Below are positions 41,817-51,173 of a stretch of DNA of 64,000 nt, in pieces. The stretch comes from Rheinheimera sp. EpRS3 (GTDB lineage Bacteria; Pseudomonadota; Gammaproteobacteria; Enterobacterales; Alteromonadaceae). The stretch lies in contig NZ_LNQS01000001.1 in the NCBI RefSeq assembly GCF_001513785.1, positions 124,001 to 188,000 on the forward strand. The letters run 5' to 3'. The translations under genes and the position numbers were made by a program. The notes under the pieces are model-generated. The model searched no databases and was not told the DNA's origin. It saw nothing but the letters and a program-made list of their open reading frames with translations. How positions within the stretch are numbered: position 1 is the first letter of the stretch; the number at the start of each line of letters is the position of its first letter.

Positions 41817-43013
41817 TTAATCATTTACCGCCATGCCATTAAAGGTATCAGTGCGCTCAGTGCGGTACTCTTTTGGTGTCTGGCTGAAATGGCGCTGAAA
41901 AACGGCATACATATATTGTAACGACGGGTAGCCGCACATTTTGGCAATTTCAGTGGGGTTAACCTGGGTTTCTTTCAGCATTTTGCAGGCTTTGCTCAGC
42001 TTTTGGTTATGCAATTCTGTGTGAATAGAATGGCCACGCTCTGAGCGGAAGCGTTGTTCTAAGTTAGATCGCGAAATACCAACAAAGTCAGTCACCTGCT
42101 CAACCTTGGCGCCACGGGTGGCGTGGCGGCGAATGTAATGCATAGCCTGAATAACATAAGGGTCGCGCAATGCTTTAAAGTCGGTAGACTGGCGCGAAGC
42201 CACACCCACCGGTGGCACCAGAATACGCTTATTACCCACGTCAATATTATTCAGCTGCATATGCAGTAGCTTGGCGGCTTTGTAACCCATTTCAAAACAG
42301 CCCTGGGTTACCGAGCTTAAACTGATGCGGCTGAGGTAACGGGCAATGTCATCGTCGTCGATACCGATAATGGCAATATTGTCCGGCACAATAATGCCAA
42401 CATGTTCGCAGGCCTGCAGTAAATGGCGCGCGCGTGAGTCGGTTACAGCAATAATGCCTATGGGTTTGGGCAGCCCCTGGATCCAGTCGGTCAGGCGGTT
42501 CATGGCATATTGCCAGGTTTCTGGCCGTGTACAGTGTCCCTGATACACCTGGCAGTCGTAGCCATCCTGTGCCGTTAGCGTGCGCACCGCATTTTCGCGC
42601 TCTTTGGCCCAGCGATGCTGTTCATCGACAGGTACACTGTAAAATGCAAACCGGTCCAGCCCTTTGCGTTTTAAATGCTCATAGGCGCTTTGTACTAAAG
42701 CGTAGTTATCAGTAGCCACATAGGGTACTGCCGGATAATCGGCGGCATTGCTGTATGAGCCACCCACGCCGACCAGCGGTTTAACTGAGCCTGCCAGGGC
42801 GCGCTGAATATTCATATCATCAAAATCGGCAATAATGCCGTCGCCGCTCCATTCGTGAATATGCTCCAGCCGGCAGAGAAAATCCTCTTCCAGATACAGA
42901 TCCCAATCCACTTTAGATGACTGTAAATAGTGCCCTATACCCTCAATAACCTGTCGATCGTAAACTTTATTCGCATTAAACAACAACGTAATGCTGTGTT
43001 TTGCTTTAAACAT
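41817..43013 (-). CDS. xylR: Xylose operon regulator XylR (AraC family)
   Basis: A 398-residue regulator closely resembling E. coli XylR: HSITLLFNANKVYDRQVIEG at the start, EEDFLCRLEHI, DGIIADFDD, a periplasmic-binding-protein-like sugar domain (to about 280) and a C-terminal AraC double helix-turn-helix (KMLKETQVNPTEIAKMCGYP, QRHFSQTPKEYR). XylR activates xylose genes on binding xylose. It is divergent from xylB with one candidate binding box between (43122-43132), and two more stand before xylA and at 52699. Confidence 0.95.
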   Translation of the reverse strand: MFKAKHSITLLFNANKVYDRQVIEGIGHYLQSSKVDWDLYLEEDFLCRLEHIHEWSGDGIIADFDDMNIQRALAGSVKPLVGVGGSYSNAADYPAVPYVATDNYALVQSAYEHLKRKGLDRFAFYSVPVDEQHRWAKERENAVRTLTAQDGYDCQVYQGHCTRPETWQYAMNRLTDWIQGLPKPIGIIAVTDSRARHLLQACEHVGIIVPDNIAIIGIDDDDIARYLSRISLSSVTQGCFEMGYKAAKLLHMQLNNIDVGNKRILVPPVGVASRQSTDFKALRDPYVIQAMHYIRRHATRGAKVEQVTDFVGISRSNLEQRFRSERGHSIHTELHNQKLSKACKMLKETQVNPTEIAKMCGYPSLQYMYAVFQRHFSQTPKEYRTERTDTFNGMAVND

Positions 43014-43121
43014 ATCCCCGCCCCGTCTGGTTTATCTGATTATTATTTTTGTTTTTTATTTTTAACTAAAATAGTGCAAGCGTGTTCAATATTAGACCAG
43101 CCAGCGCGGCTGGCAAATGAG

Positions 43122-43132
43122 AAAACATAATT
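43122..43132. promoter_or_regulatory. Candidate XylR box, xylR/xylB intergenic
   Basis: AAAACATAATT, identical to boxes at 44869 and 52699 and similar to the ATAACATAATT stretch of the E. coli xylA promoter as I recall it. It lies 92 bp upstream of xylB in the 211-bp divergent gap, which contains no gene. Confidence 0.6.
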
Positions 43133-43224
43133 CAGCCATTAATTATGAATTTTCGTAATTGCTGCTGGTAGCAGGCTCATCAAAGATGCATCTATCAGCG
43201 CTAACATTCGGATAATTATTGCAA

Positions 43225-44691
43225 ATGTATATAGGCATAGACTTAGGCACATCCGGGATAAAGGTTATTTTACTTAGCAGCACCGGCAGCGTTATCGACA
43301 GCAGTAGTAGCGAGCTTTCAGTAAGCCGGCCTTATCCGTTATGGTCAGAGCAAGATCCACAACACTGGTGGGCAGGCCTGCAGCAATGCATGGCACAACT
43401 AAGCCAGCGCCAGTCGTTAGCCGGGGTAAAAGCCATCGGGCTGGCGGGGCAAATGCATGGTGCCACCATGCTGGATAGCAGCAACCAAGTGATCCGCCCG
43501 GCGATACTGTGGAACGATGGCCGCGCTTTTGCCCAGTGCCAGCAGCTGGAGCAACAGGTGCCGCAATTGCAACAGCTTACCGGTAATCTGGCCATGCCCG
43601 GTTTTACTGCACCAAAATTGTTATGGCTGCATCAAAATGAGCCAGAGCACTTCGCCCGTGTCGCAAAAGTGTTATTGCCAAAAGATTACCTGCGCTTTTG
43701 CTTAAGTGGTGATTTTGCCTCTGATATGTCAGATTCGGCCGGTACTTTATGGCTGGATATGGCCAAGCGCGACTGGAGCGACGCCCTGCTGCAGGCCTGT
43801 GGTTTGCAGCAGGGCCAAATGCCGCAATTGTATGAGGGCAACCAGATCACTGGTACTTTACTGCCTGAACTGGCGCAGCGCTGGGGCATGGCCGAGGTGC
43901 CACTGGTTGCCGGTGGTGGTGATAACGCCGCCGGTGCTGTTGGCGCCGGTATTGTCAGTGCCGGCCAGGCAATGTTGTCGCTTGGCACCTCGGGTGTGTA
44001 TTTTGCGGTCAGCGATGGTTTTATGGCTAACCCGCAGTCGGCGGTGCATAGTTTCTGCCATGCGCTGCCCAATAGCTGGCATTTAATGTCGGTAACCTTA
44101 AGTGCCGCCAGTTGCCTGCAATGGTACGCCGATCAGGTGGCGCATGCCCCGGTGGCTGAGCTGTTAGCTGAGCTGGAGCAGCCCGGTGCGGATATAAGTG
44201 CGGATATCACTGAATTACCACTGTTTTTGCCTTATCTGTCTGGCGAGCGCACACCACACAATAACCCTAATGCCAAAGGCGTCTGGTTTGGTTTAAGCCA
44301 CGGCACAGATCGCAAAGCGCTTACCTACTCGGTATTAGAGGGCGTGAGCTTTGCATTGGCGCAGGGCGCCGATGCCGTGCATGCCAGCGGCTTGCAGCCG
44401 ACAGAGATTAACCTTATTGGCGGTGGCGCCCGCAGTGTCTATTGGCGCCAGCTACTGGCCGACATACTAAACCTGCCACTTAGCTTTCGCCAAAGCGGTG
44501 AAGTGGGGCCTGCACTGGGCGCTGCCAGGCTAGCCCAGCTGGCAATGGAGCCGCACACGCCAATGGTCGATATTTGCCCGCAACCTGAACTGGTAAGCCG
44601 GCATCTGCCCGACAGCCAGCGCCATGCAGCGCTATTGCCGCGCTACAACAAATTCAAAGCACTATACCAGAGCCTGGCCGGACATTTTTAA
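43225..44691 (+). CDS. xylB: Xylulokinase
   Basis: A 488-residue FGGY-family kinase that phosphorylates D-xylulose to xylulose 5-phosphate. MYIGIDLGTSGIKVILL is the ATP-phosphate motif, GLAGQMHGATML and WNDGRA line the sugar site, and VAGGGDNAAGAVGAG holds the catalytic Asp. GGGARSVYWRQLLADIL is a late signature. The start is taken at ATG 43225, matching E. coli XylB; the frame begins two codons earlier at TTG. A 254-bp gap with a MITE-like element separates it from xylA. Confidence 0.95.
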   Translation: MYIGIDLGTSGIKVILLSSTGSVIDSSSSELSVSRPYPLWSEQDPQHWWAGLQQCMAQLSQRQSLAGVKAIGLAGQMHGATMLDSSNQVIRPAILWNDGRAFAQCQQLEQQVPQLQQLTGNLAMPGFTAPKLLWLHQNEPEHFARVAKVLLPKDYLRFCLSGDFASDMSDSAGTLWLDMAKRDWSDALLQACGLQQGQMPQLYEGNQITGTLLPELAQRWGMAEVPLVAGGGDNAAGAVGAGIVSAGQAMLSLGTSGVYFAVSDGFMANPQSAVHSFCHALPNSWHLMSVTLSAASCLQWYADQVAHAPVAELLAELEQPGADISADITELPLFLPYLSGERTPHNNPNAKGVWFGLSHGTDRKALTYSVLEGVSFALAQGADAVHASGLQPTEINLIGGGARSVYWRQLLADILNLPLSFRQSGEVGPALGAARLAQLAMEPHTPMVDICPQPELVSRHLPDSQRHAALLPRYNKFKALYQSLAGHF

Positions 44692-44714
44692 GCTACAGCC
44701 TTTGGGCCAAAGCA

Positions 44715-44842
44715 ATATTGCCTAAGTCATTGCTGTTGTAGCCAGGCGGCAAGTGGATGAGCCCCATGAGCATAGTAAACTATGTGATTGGAGCGAATAC
44801 ACGCAGCCAACAACGCTACAGCTGCAATGATGACGGCAATAT
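44715..44842. mobile_element. MITE-like palindromic element (128 bp) between xylB and xylA
   Basis: The ends ATATTGCC-N4-TCATTGC-N2-TTGTAGC and its inverted copy (ending GGCAATAT at 44842) match over about 28 bp with a few differences. A perfect hairpin CATAGT/ACTATG (44771-44784) sits inside, followed by gtgattggagcgaat. The inner sequence strongly resembles an interspersed repeat I recall from Shewanella- and Rheinheimera-like genomes, unverified here. It separates xylA from xylB, which are usually adjacent, and ends just before the XylR box of xylA. Confidence 0.65.
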
Positions 44843-44868
44843 GTTGAAAAGCACAAGATGGCTCTGAA

Positions 44869-44879
44869 AAAACATAATT
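44869..44879. promoter_or_regulatory. Candidate XylR box upstream of xylA
   Basis: AAAACATAATT, followed by GTG, 67 bp upstream of the xylA start and 27 bp after the end of the MITE-like element. It implies that xylA has its own promoter despite lying downstream of xylB. Confidence 0.6.
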
Positions 44880-44945
44880 GTGATAAACCGCATCATTGCC
44901 CAACATTACACCAGCAGCATTATGTGCAAAACCAAGGAGAGCAGC

Positions 44946-46265
44946 GTGGCTCAGTATTTCGATCAAGTAGATAAAATCGCCTATGAAGGTGCTGATAGCA
45001 CCAATCCCCTCGCATTTAAACATTACAACGCCAGTGAAAAAATCCTCGGTAAAACCATGGCAGAACATCTGCGTATGGCGGCCTGTTACTGGCATAACTT
45101 CTGCTGGAACGGCCAGGATGTGTTTGGCCAGCCCACATTTAACCGTCCCTGGCTGGCAGCCGGTGATGCTATGCAACAAGCAAAACACAAAGCCGATGTC
45201 GCTTTTGAGTTTTTCCAAAAGTTAGGCATTCCGTATTATTGTTTCCATGACATCGACGTAGCGCCCGAAGGCAACAGCATTAAAGAGTACGTTAATAATT
45301 TTGCTGCCATGGTAGATGTGCTGGAGCAAAAGCAAGCCGAAACCGGCGTTAAGCTGTTGTGGGGTACCGCCAATTTATTCAGCAACCCGCGCTATGCCGC
45401 CGGTGCCGCGTCTAACCCCGATCCTGAAGTATTCAGTTACGGCGCTACACAGGTATTTCACGCCATGAACGCCACCAAACGCTTGGGCGGTGATAACTAT
45501 GTACTGTGGGGCGGCCGTGAGGGCTACGAAACTCTGCTTAACACTGACCTGCGCCAGGAGCGCGCCCAGTTGGGGCGTTTTATGCAAATGGTGGTAGAGC
45601 ATAAGCATAAAATTGGTTTTAAAGGCACCTTACTAATCGAGCCTAAACCGCAAGAGCCAACTAAACACCAGTACGATTATGACTCAGCAACCGTGTACGG
45701 CTTTTTAAAGCAGTATGGCCTGGAAAAAGAGTTCAGAGTCAATATCGAAGCCAACCATGCCACCCTAGCCGGCCATTCTTTCCACCATGAAGTGGCAACC
45801 GCTATTTCGCTGGGCATTTTTGGCAGCATCGACGCCAACCGCGGTGATGCACAAAACGGCTGGGATACTGATCAGTTTCCGATCAACGTGGAAGAACTAA
45901 GCCTGGTGATGTACGAAATTTTAAAATCGGGCGGTTTATCTACCGGTGGTTTTAATTTCGACGCCAAGCTACGCCGCCAAAGCCTGGACCGTTATGATCT
46001 GTTTTATGGCCATATCGGCGGCATGGACCATCTGGCCATGGCATTAAAACGCGCCGCCACCTTGCTGGAAAAAGACTTCCTCAGTGCCGCTGTAGCCAAA
46101 CGTTACGCCGGCTGGAGTAACACCCTGGGTAAAGCTATTCAGGGCGGTGAGCACAGCCTGCAATCATTGGCTGATATGGTTGCGCGCGAGCAGTTGGACC
46201 CGCAAGCTGTAAGCGGCCAGCAGGAAAGGTTAGAGAATCAGGTTAACTTGGTGCTGTACCGCTAA
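44946..46265 (+). CDS. xylA: Xylose isomerase
   Basis: A 439-residue enzyme that converts D-xylose to D-xylulose. It aligns from the first residues with E. coli XylA (440 residues): [33 protein letters not shown]. Metal-site motifs are [29 protein letters not shown] and [18 protein letters not shown]. The start is GTG 44946 behind AAGGAGA (44934-44940); the frame is open back to 44880 but that part covers the promoter. A strong terminator follows at 46289. Confidence 0.96.
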   Translation: MAQYFDQVDKIAYEGADSTNPLAFKHYNASEKILGKTMAEHLRMAACYWHNFCWNGQDVFGQPTFNRPWLAAGDAMQQAKHKADVAFEFFQKLGIPYYCFHDIDVAPEGNSIKEYVNNFAAMVDVLEQKQAETGVKLLWGTANLFSNPRYAAGAASNPDPEVFSYGATQVFHAMNATKRLGGDNYVLWGGREGYETLLNTDLRQERAQLGRFMQMVVEHKHKIGFKGTLLIEPKPQEPTKHQYDYDSATVYGFLKQYGLEKEFRVNIEANHATLAGHSFHHEVATAISLGIFGSIDANRGDAQNGWDTDQFPINVEELSLVMYEILKSGGLSTGGFNFDAKLRRQSLDRYDLFYGHIGGMDHLAMALKRAATLLEKDFLSAAVAKRYAGWSNTLGKAIQGGEHSLQSLADMVAREQLDPQAVSGQQERLENQVNLVLYR

Positions 46266-46288
46266 GGTTGTGCTACCCCGTTGTTATT

Positions 46289-46312
46289 GCCCGGCTTGCC
46301 GGGCTTTTTTTT
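46289..46312 (+). terminator. Terminator after xylA
   Basis: GCCCGGC (46289-46295), loop TT, GCCGGGC (46298-46304), followed by eight T. A classic rho-independent terminator 23 bp after the xylA stop. It isolates xylA from the downstream TonB receptor gene. Confidence 0.92.
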
Positions 46313-46489
46313 GCTTATACATTGCTACCGAAATATGTTTTCGCCGGGTTAGATGTCGAGGTGCCGGTATTTCCTATCAATTAACGCGGCTGCAGGCATC
46401 CACTCCCTGATGAAGCTTTCACGTTTCAGCGACATTTTAGTCACAATGGCTTTGCTAACTTTGCAGCGTTCCATCAAAAAATACAGCGG

Positions 46490-46593
46490 ACTGTTGGAGG
46501 AAAGCATATGAGCAGGCATTTGAGACAGGTATCGTGGTTAACTGTTGGAGGGATAGCAATATGAGCCGGCATTTGAGACAAGTATCGTGGTTG
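46490..46593 (+). repeat. Imperfect tandem duplication of the receptor gene's RBS and first codons
   Basis: Two direct copies, 46490-46540 and 46541-46593, each holding ACTGTTGGAGG, a spacer, ATG and the next ten codons. The non-coding spacer differs by indels. In the coding part all three differences (AGG/CGG, CAG/CAA, TTA/TTG) are synonymous. Confidence 0.85.
46508..46564 (+). CDS. Leader peptide overlapping the TonB receptor start
   Basis: An 18-codon frame, MSRHLRQVSWLTVGGIAI, with its own GGAGG (46496-46500) seven bases before ATG 46508. Its TGA stop overlaps the ATG of the receptor gene (ATGA, 46561-46564). It arose from a tandem duplication of the receptor's own translation start: the first 12 residues match the receptor's first 12. 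Only synonymous differences have accumulated in the duplicated codons, which suggests translation under selection. Probable role: translational coupling or attenuation of the receptor. No known family. Confidence 0.55.
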   Translation: MSRHLRQVSWLTVGGIAI

Positions 46594-48945
46594 ACTCTGT
46601 GGGCGCTGCTGTTTGGCTTGCCACTTTTTAGCCTCGCAGCCGAGGCGCCCGGTGCGCTGACCGTTATTGTTAAGGATCAGATTACTGCGCGGCCAGTCTC
46701 AGGCGTGCAGATCACGATTACGGCACGGGAAACCAATATCACGCAAACTTTAGCAACCGACGCACAAGGTCGTGTCAATGCTTCGCAGCTCGACCCCGGT
46801 CTTTACTCGGTGAACCTGGCCAAAAGCGGGTTCGCGTCAGTGTACGAGCCAAGCGCACGCGTGGTTACGCGCAAAAATATCAGGATAGTATTCGAACTTA
46901 AACCGCAACCCATTGAGGTAGTGGAGGTTAGAGCTCAGCAAGCTGATACCTTTGCATCAGGTTCCAGCACTTATCTCGATCGGGAAGCGCTGCGAAGTGC
47001 TGTCGGCGGTGGTGCCGATCCTCTGCTATCGCTGGACGGTTTACCTGGCTTGGCATCCGCCAGTGAATTCGCCAGTTTTAGCGTACGCGGCCGTGGCCCA
47101 AGAGATAATTTGTTATTCGTTGATGACTTTCCGTTTGATAAAGCGGTGCATTTTGATGCGACCCTGGGTGAAGAGGAAGATGTTGGTGGTGGTGGCCGTT
47201 TCTCGATTTTTGCGCCGAATGTTATCAGTGGAGCAGAATTCTCCCCCGGAGGCTGGGGGGCGGCTTATGGTGGCCGTGCGGCATCGCTACTGAAACTGGA
47301 CGTCGCCGATGGCAATCCAAGCCCGTCAGCCAGTCTGCGCCTCGACCTTGCCGGTTATGAAGTAGGTTACGACGGCCCTGCCGGTATCGCTGATGACGCA
47401 ACTATGCTGGTTTCTGCCCGGCGACTGGACTTCGGCGCTTTGTTTGAAACGATTGACGAGCTGGACATTGGCGAGCCGGTGTTAAGAGATATCATCATAA
47501 AGTCGGTTATACCTATCAACCAGAACCACAGCTTCGAAATTTTACTGATGGATACACACGAAGACTATAGCCGCGACGTGACTCACGTTTTCGAATCGCC
47601 CAATTTCGAAGATGCTGCGCTGCAATATTCTGAACAGGATAGTGATTTGTACGGTATTACATTGCGCTCATTAATCGGTGAAACAGCGGTCTGGAATAAT
47701 AAGCTTTACTACCGCAACAGCGACAAGCTCAGCTCAGAAGGCGAAGCCTTTCCTGATCTGGTACCAGAAGGCTCACCCGCGTCTGATTTTCCGCTGCGGG
47801 AGGATATTATTACCATAGGTGAAGATGAAACGGAGATTGGCTGGCGCAGCGATTTTGAGACAGTGAATCAATGGGGGCTGTTCAGTGCCGGTGTGCGGGT
47901 AACGCAAATTGAACTGGATTACAACACGGTGTTAGATGGCGATTGGATCCGCTTTGTTTACGACGACGATGATTTCAGGCCAGATCCACAGCAGCGTTAT
48001 ATTGTGCTTGAGCCCGAGAACATCAACTCTGCAATAAATCAGCAAGAAACCAGCTATGCTGGCTACGTAGAGCAGGTTTTTCAATTCGGTGATTGGGATT
48101 TTGGCACTGGCTTACGGCTTGAGCGCGATGGTTTTGCCGACGAAAGCGTCGCTGCGCCCAGATTCAGCATCAACTGGCAGCCGGGTAAAAAAGTCAGATA
48201 TTTTGCCACCGCAGGGCTGTTTCATCAGTCACCACGGTATTTAGAACTTGCCGCTAACGAGTCTAACGACCTAAAAATGGAAAAAATCAGCCATACCAGC
48301 GTCGGTTTAAAATATTTCCCGCACAGCAATTGGTCGGTGTTAACCGAGGCGTATTATCAAAGCCTCGACGATCTGGTGGTAGACCTTGACCGGGCCAGCG
48401 GTACCTTTGCTAATATTGGTGATGGCAGCTCGTATGGCGTTGATATAGTAGTGAACGGTACAATTTTTGAAGGTCTTTACGCCAGCGCAACCTATTCTTA
48501 CAACGATGCCGTGGTCGACCGCAAAGACGGCCGTGGTGACGTAGCCGCTGAATTCAACCGCAAGCATGTCGCAACGCTGGGCCTGACCTGGGAAATCAGC
48601 AACCGCTGGAAGGTCGCGGCGCGCTACAAATACCTTTCCGGCCGGCCAGATGACAACTTTATTATTCACTCAGACGTATTGGGGCCTGGGCAACCGCTAC
48701 GCTACTCAAAAGAAATCACTGAGCGTAATGTCGGTCGCAAAGACAGTTCCGGTTTGTTGAATGTTCGGGTTGACTATCGGTGCGCATTTGGCCCGATAGA
48801 TGTAACAGCTTTTCTTGATGTCATCAACGTAACGGCTGCGTCGTCCAGCGACGACACCGAGTTTGACTACCGCCGCGGCGTTCTGGTGCAAGACGATAGC
48901 GAAGCAGAGCCACTGATTGGTCTGCGACTGGACTATGCGTGGTAG
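46561..48945 (+). CDS. TonB-dependent receptor with N-terminal carboxypeptidase-regulatory-like domain
   Basis: A 794-residue outer-membrane receptor starting at ATG 46561 behind GGAGG; the frame extends to 46534 through the duplicated leader. After a signal peptide (LFSLAAEA) an Ig-like regulatory domain (about 25-110; LTVIVKDQITARPVSGVQI, GRVNASQLDPGLYSV) precedes the plug (LLSLDGLPGLASASEF, FSVRGRGPRDNLLFVDDFPF, GGWGAAYGGR) and the barrel. The same layout occurs in receptors controlled by linked signalling genes. A response regulator and histidine kinase follow on the same strand within 52 bp. The substrate is unknown; xylan fragments are possible because it lies within the xylan locus. 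Confidence 0.88.
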   Translation: MSRHLRQVSWLTLWALLFGLPLFSLAAEAPGALTVIVKDQITARPVSGVQITITARETNITQTLATDAQGRVNASQLDPGLYSVNLAKSGFASVYEPSARVVTRKNIRIVFELKPQPIEVVEVRAQQADTFASGSSTYLDREALRSAVGGGADPLLSLDGLPGLASASEFASFSVRGRGPRDNLLFVDDFPFDKAVHFDATLGEEEDVGGGGRFSIFAPNVISGAEFSPGGWGAAYGGRAASLLKLDVADGNPSPSASLRLDLAGYEVGYDGPAGIADDATMLVSARRLDFGALFETIDELDIGEPVLRDIIIKSVIPINQNHSFEILLMDTHEDYSRDVTHVFESPNFEDAALQYSEQDSDLYGITLRSLIGETAVWNNKLYYRNSDKLSSEGEAFPDLVPEGSPASDFPLREDIITIGEDETEIGWRSDFETVNQWGLFSAGVRVTQIELDYNTVLDGDWIRFVYDDDDFRPDPQQRYIVLEPENINSAINQQETSYAGYVEQVFQFGDWDFGTGLRLERDGFADESVAAPRFSINWQPGKKVRYFATAGLFHQSPRYLELAANESNDLKMEKISHTSVGLKYFPHSNWSVLTEAYYQSLDDLVVDLDRASGTFANIGDGSSYGVDIVVNGTIFEGLYASATYSYNDAVVDRKDGRGDVAAEFNRKHVATLGLTWEISNRWKVAARYKYLSGRPDDNFIIHSDVLGPGQPLRYSKEITERNVGRKDSSGLLNVRVDYRCAFGPIDVTAFLDVINVTAASSSDDTEFDYRRGVLVQDDSEAEPLIGLRLDYAW

Positions 48946-48996
48946 AACGGGCATGGTAAATCGTGCCTGGTAAAAACTGGTAAGAGGGAGCAGCAT

Positions 48997-49719
48997 ATGG
49001 TTCACGCGCTTGGTGCGGTGCCGGTTAGGGTGTTGATTGTCGAAGACAACCACGACATCTGCGAGAACATTGCTGCCTATCTTGAAAAGCACAGCTATGT
49101 GATGGATTTTGCCTATGACGGCATCAGCGCAATGTACCTGGCGTTGACGAATCCGTTCGACGTTATTGTACTGGACCTGATGCTGCCGGGCATGGATGGC
49201 CTGAGTTTCTGCCAGAAGCTGCGCACAGATGCCAAACTGGAAACGCCGGTGCTGATGCTAACGGCGAGAGACACGCTTGACGATAAACTGCAGGGGTTCG
49301 CGGCGGGAGCCGACGACTATCTGGTCAAGCCATTCGCATTACAGGAGCTGCATGCCAGGTTGCAGGCGCTGTACAAACGTAGTCACGGCAAAACCGACAA
49401 CCTGTTAACGGTGGCAGATCTAACGCTGAACCGGTCCACGCTGCAGGTGCATCGCGCCGGAAGACGAGTCGATCTCAACCCGGCTGGCATGAAACTACTG
49501 CAACGCTTGATGGAACAGGCGCCGTCTGTTGTGATGCGTGATGAGCTTGAAACCTTGTTGTGGGCCGACGAGCGCCCCGATGGTGATGCGCTTCGCTCGC
49601 ATATGTACAAGCTGCGCCAGGCCATCGACAGGCCGTTTGATAGCCCGCTAATTCATACGGTGCATCGCATCGGCTACCGCATTGCAGAGGATGCAAAGGA
49701 CGCAGAGGGTGCAGAGTGA
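48997..49719 (+). CDS. OmpR/PhoB-type response regulator
   Basis: A 240-residue regulator. The receiver domain has VEDNHD, the phosphoacceptor Asp60 in VIVLDLMLPGMDG, LTARD and DDYLVKPF. The C-terminal winged helix ends with VHRIGYRI. GAGGGAG precedes the ATG. It lies 51 bp after the TonB receptor and its stop overlaps the kinase start by one base (TGATG). It most probably controls the receptor gene and perhaps other xylan genes. Confidence 0.93.
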   Translation: MVHALGAVPVRVLIVEDNHDICENIAAYLEKHSYVMDFAYDGISAMYLALTNPFDVIVLDLMLPGMDGLSFCQKLRTDAKLETPVLMLTARDTLDDKLQGFAAGADDYLVKPFALQELHARLQALYKRSHGKTDNLLTVADLTLNRSTLQVHRAGRRVDLNPAGMKLLQRLMEQAPSVVMRDELETLLWADERPDGDALRSHMYKLRQAIDRPFDSPLIHTVHRIGYRIAEDAKDAEGAE

Positions 49720-50969
49720 TGTACCGCCACAGTTTACGCAAGCGTGTCGCCATTGCCTTTGCGATCTGCGTTGCTGTACTCAGCATCGCCTGGGGGCTTG
49801 CCTTCTTCGGAGCGATCAGGCTCAGCGAAGATCGTGTGCTGACGCAACAGCTGCAGGTTGCCGCCAAAAGCTATCCTGTTATGCCGGTGAACCTGCGCAG
49901 CTACGATACGGTTGCCAGCTTGCCGGAATCACTGCGGCAGTGGGCACAGACCAACCCCGCTGAGGGATTGTACGAATTCGAAGCCGAAGAGTTACATGTC
50001 GCAGTGCTATTTGTCGAGAATGAAAAGCCAGCTACCGGCAATCAACAGCAACACGCCTTTGTGGTGTTCGACGTTGCCGGGATTGAGGCGGCATCGTCAG
50101 AGGACTGGTGGTTGCTGCTGGTTATTACCGGTGTTGTCGGTACGCTCGGTGTGCTGGGTTTCGGGCTGGGTGTGTTGGTGATGCGCAAAGCTATTGCCCC
50201 TGTAGCGCAACTGGCCAAAGCGGTGGCAGACATCGACGTAGAACACCTGTCGATGGATGATTATAAACGCATAGCATCCAGCCGGTTTGGTGATGATGAG
50301 GTTGGTGTGCTTGCCGGCACCATTGAAAAGACGCTTGAGCGTATCAGCGCCTTTGTTGCCAGAGAACGCTATTTTACCAGTTCAGCCAGTCATGAGCTGC
50401 GCACGCCAATCACGGTAATTACAGGTGCGCTTGAGCTGCTGGAACAAAGCGAGTTGTCAGCGGCAGATGTAAAGGCGCTGGATCGGGTGCGGCGTGCCAC
50501 GCTTGATATGAAAACCACCATTGAAATGTTCTTATGCCTCGCCCGCGAAACCGACGACGGCTTGTATGGCGAGCAGTTTTTAGTGACGCCGCTGGTAAGT
50601 AACGCGATAGAACTGCAGCGCCATCTTTTAAGCCGCAAGTTGGTCGATGTTGAAATAGCCCAACTCGCCAACCCCAGCGTCTGCGGCCATCCACAGGCTT
50701 TTGCTATTGCGGTTAATAATCTGGTGCGAAATGCGTTCGAGCACACGCTCGCCGGGCAGGGGCCGGTCAAGATCCGTATTGAAGAACACGAACTGTTAGT
50801 CACCAATCAGCTGAGCAGTGACACTGATCAGCAGCACTCACCGACCGAGGCGTCGTCTCACGGCTATGGTCTGGGGCTCGGCATAGTGCAACGGTTGTGT
50901 GAGCGCAATGGCTGGTCGTTTTCGCTGCGCGCTGATGAAAAGCGTGTAGTCGCCCGTCTTTCGTGGTGA
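49719..50969 (+). CDS. Sensor histidine kinase (HisKA type)
   Basis: A 416-residue inner-membrane kinase. Two membrane helices (about 9-30 and 127-150) flank a periplasmic sensor of about 95 residues with no recognised fold. Then come a HAMP-like region (IAPVAQLAKAVADID), the H-box SASHELRTPITV (His225), NNLVRNAFEH (N-box) and GYGLGLGIVQRL (G-box). The start is taken at ATG 49719; a GTG three bases earlier is in frame. It is translationally coupled to the response regulator. The ligand is unknown. Confidence 0.92.
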   Translation: MYRHSLRKRVAIAFAICVAVLSIAWGLAFFGAIRLSEDRVLTQQLQVAAKSYPVMPVNLRSYDTVASLPESLRQWAQTNPAEGLYEFEAEELHVAVLFVENEKPATGNQQQHAFVVFDVAGIEAASSEDWWLLLVITGVVGTLGVLGFGLGVLVMRKAIAPVAQLAKAVADIDVEHLSMDDYKRIASSRFGDDEVGVLAGTIEKTLERISAFVARERYFTSSASHELRTPITVITGALELLEQSELSAADVKALDRVRRATLDMKTTIEMFLCLARETDDGLYGEQFLVTPLVSNAIELQRHLLSRKLVDVEIAQLANPSVCGHPQAFAIAVNNLVRNAFEHTLAGQGPVKIRIEEHELLVTNQLSSDTDQQHSPTEASSHGYGLGLGIVQRLCERNGWSFSLRADEKRVVARLSW

Positions 50970-51138
50970 AGCTGGCAGAGCACCAGCCCTTTTCCGGTTG
51001 GTATGTCCATGAAGATACCGGTGTTGAAGCCCGCTTTAGCTTAAATGCAGTGCTCATTGAAGGGAGATTCCCGATATGTTAGGCAAAATGACGACCTGAC
51101 AAGCGCTTTGGCAGGTGCATGAAAGAATGCCCGCTTTT

Positions 51139-51173
51139 TGGCACTGCAGCCGTCTACTGTAACTGCAGTGCCA
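51139..51173. other. Perfect 11-bp hairpin between convergent genes
   Basis: TGGCACTGCAG (51139-51149) and CTGCAGTGCCA (51163-51173) with a 13-base loop, in the 225-bp gap (50970-51194) between the kinase and the convergent symporter. No clear T-run follows on either strand, so a terminator role is uncertain. The rest of this gap shows no gene. Confidence 0.5.

Noticed and set aside
44880..44945. N-terminal extension of xylose isomerase
   Set aside because: It covers promoter sequence next to the XylR box; the GTG at 44946 has a strong RBS and matches the length and first residues of E. coli XylA.
46534..46560. Earlier start for the TonB receptor at 46534
   Set aside because: This extension covers the second copy of the duplicated RBS; ATG 46561 with GGAGG and the following signal peptide is much better supported.
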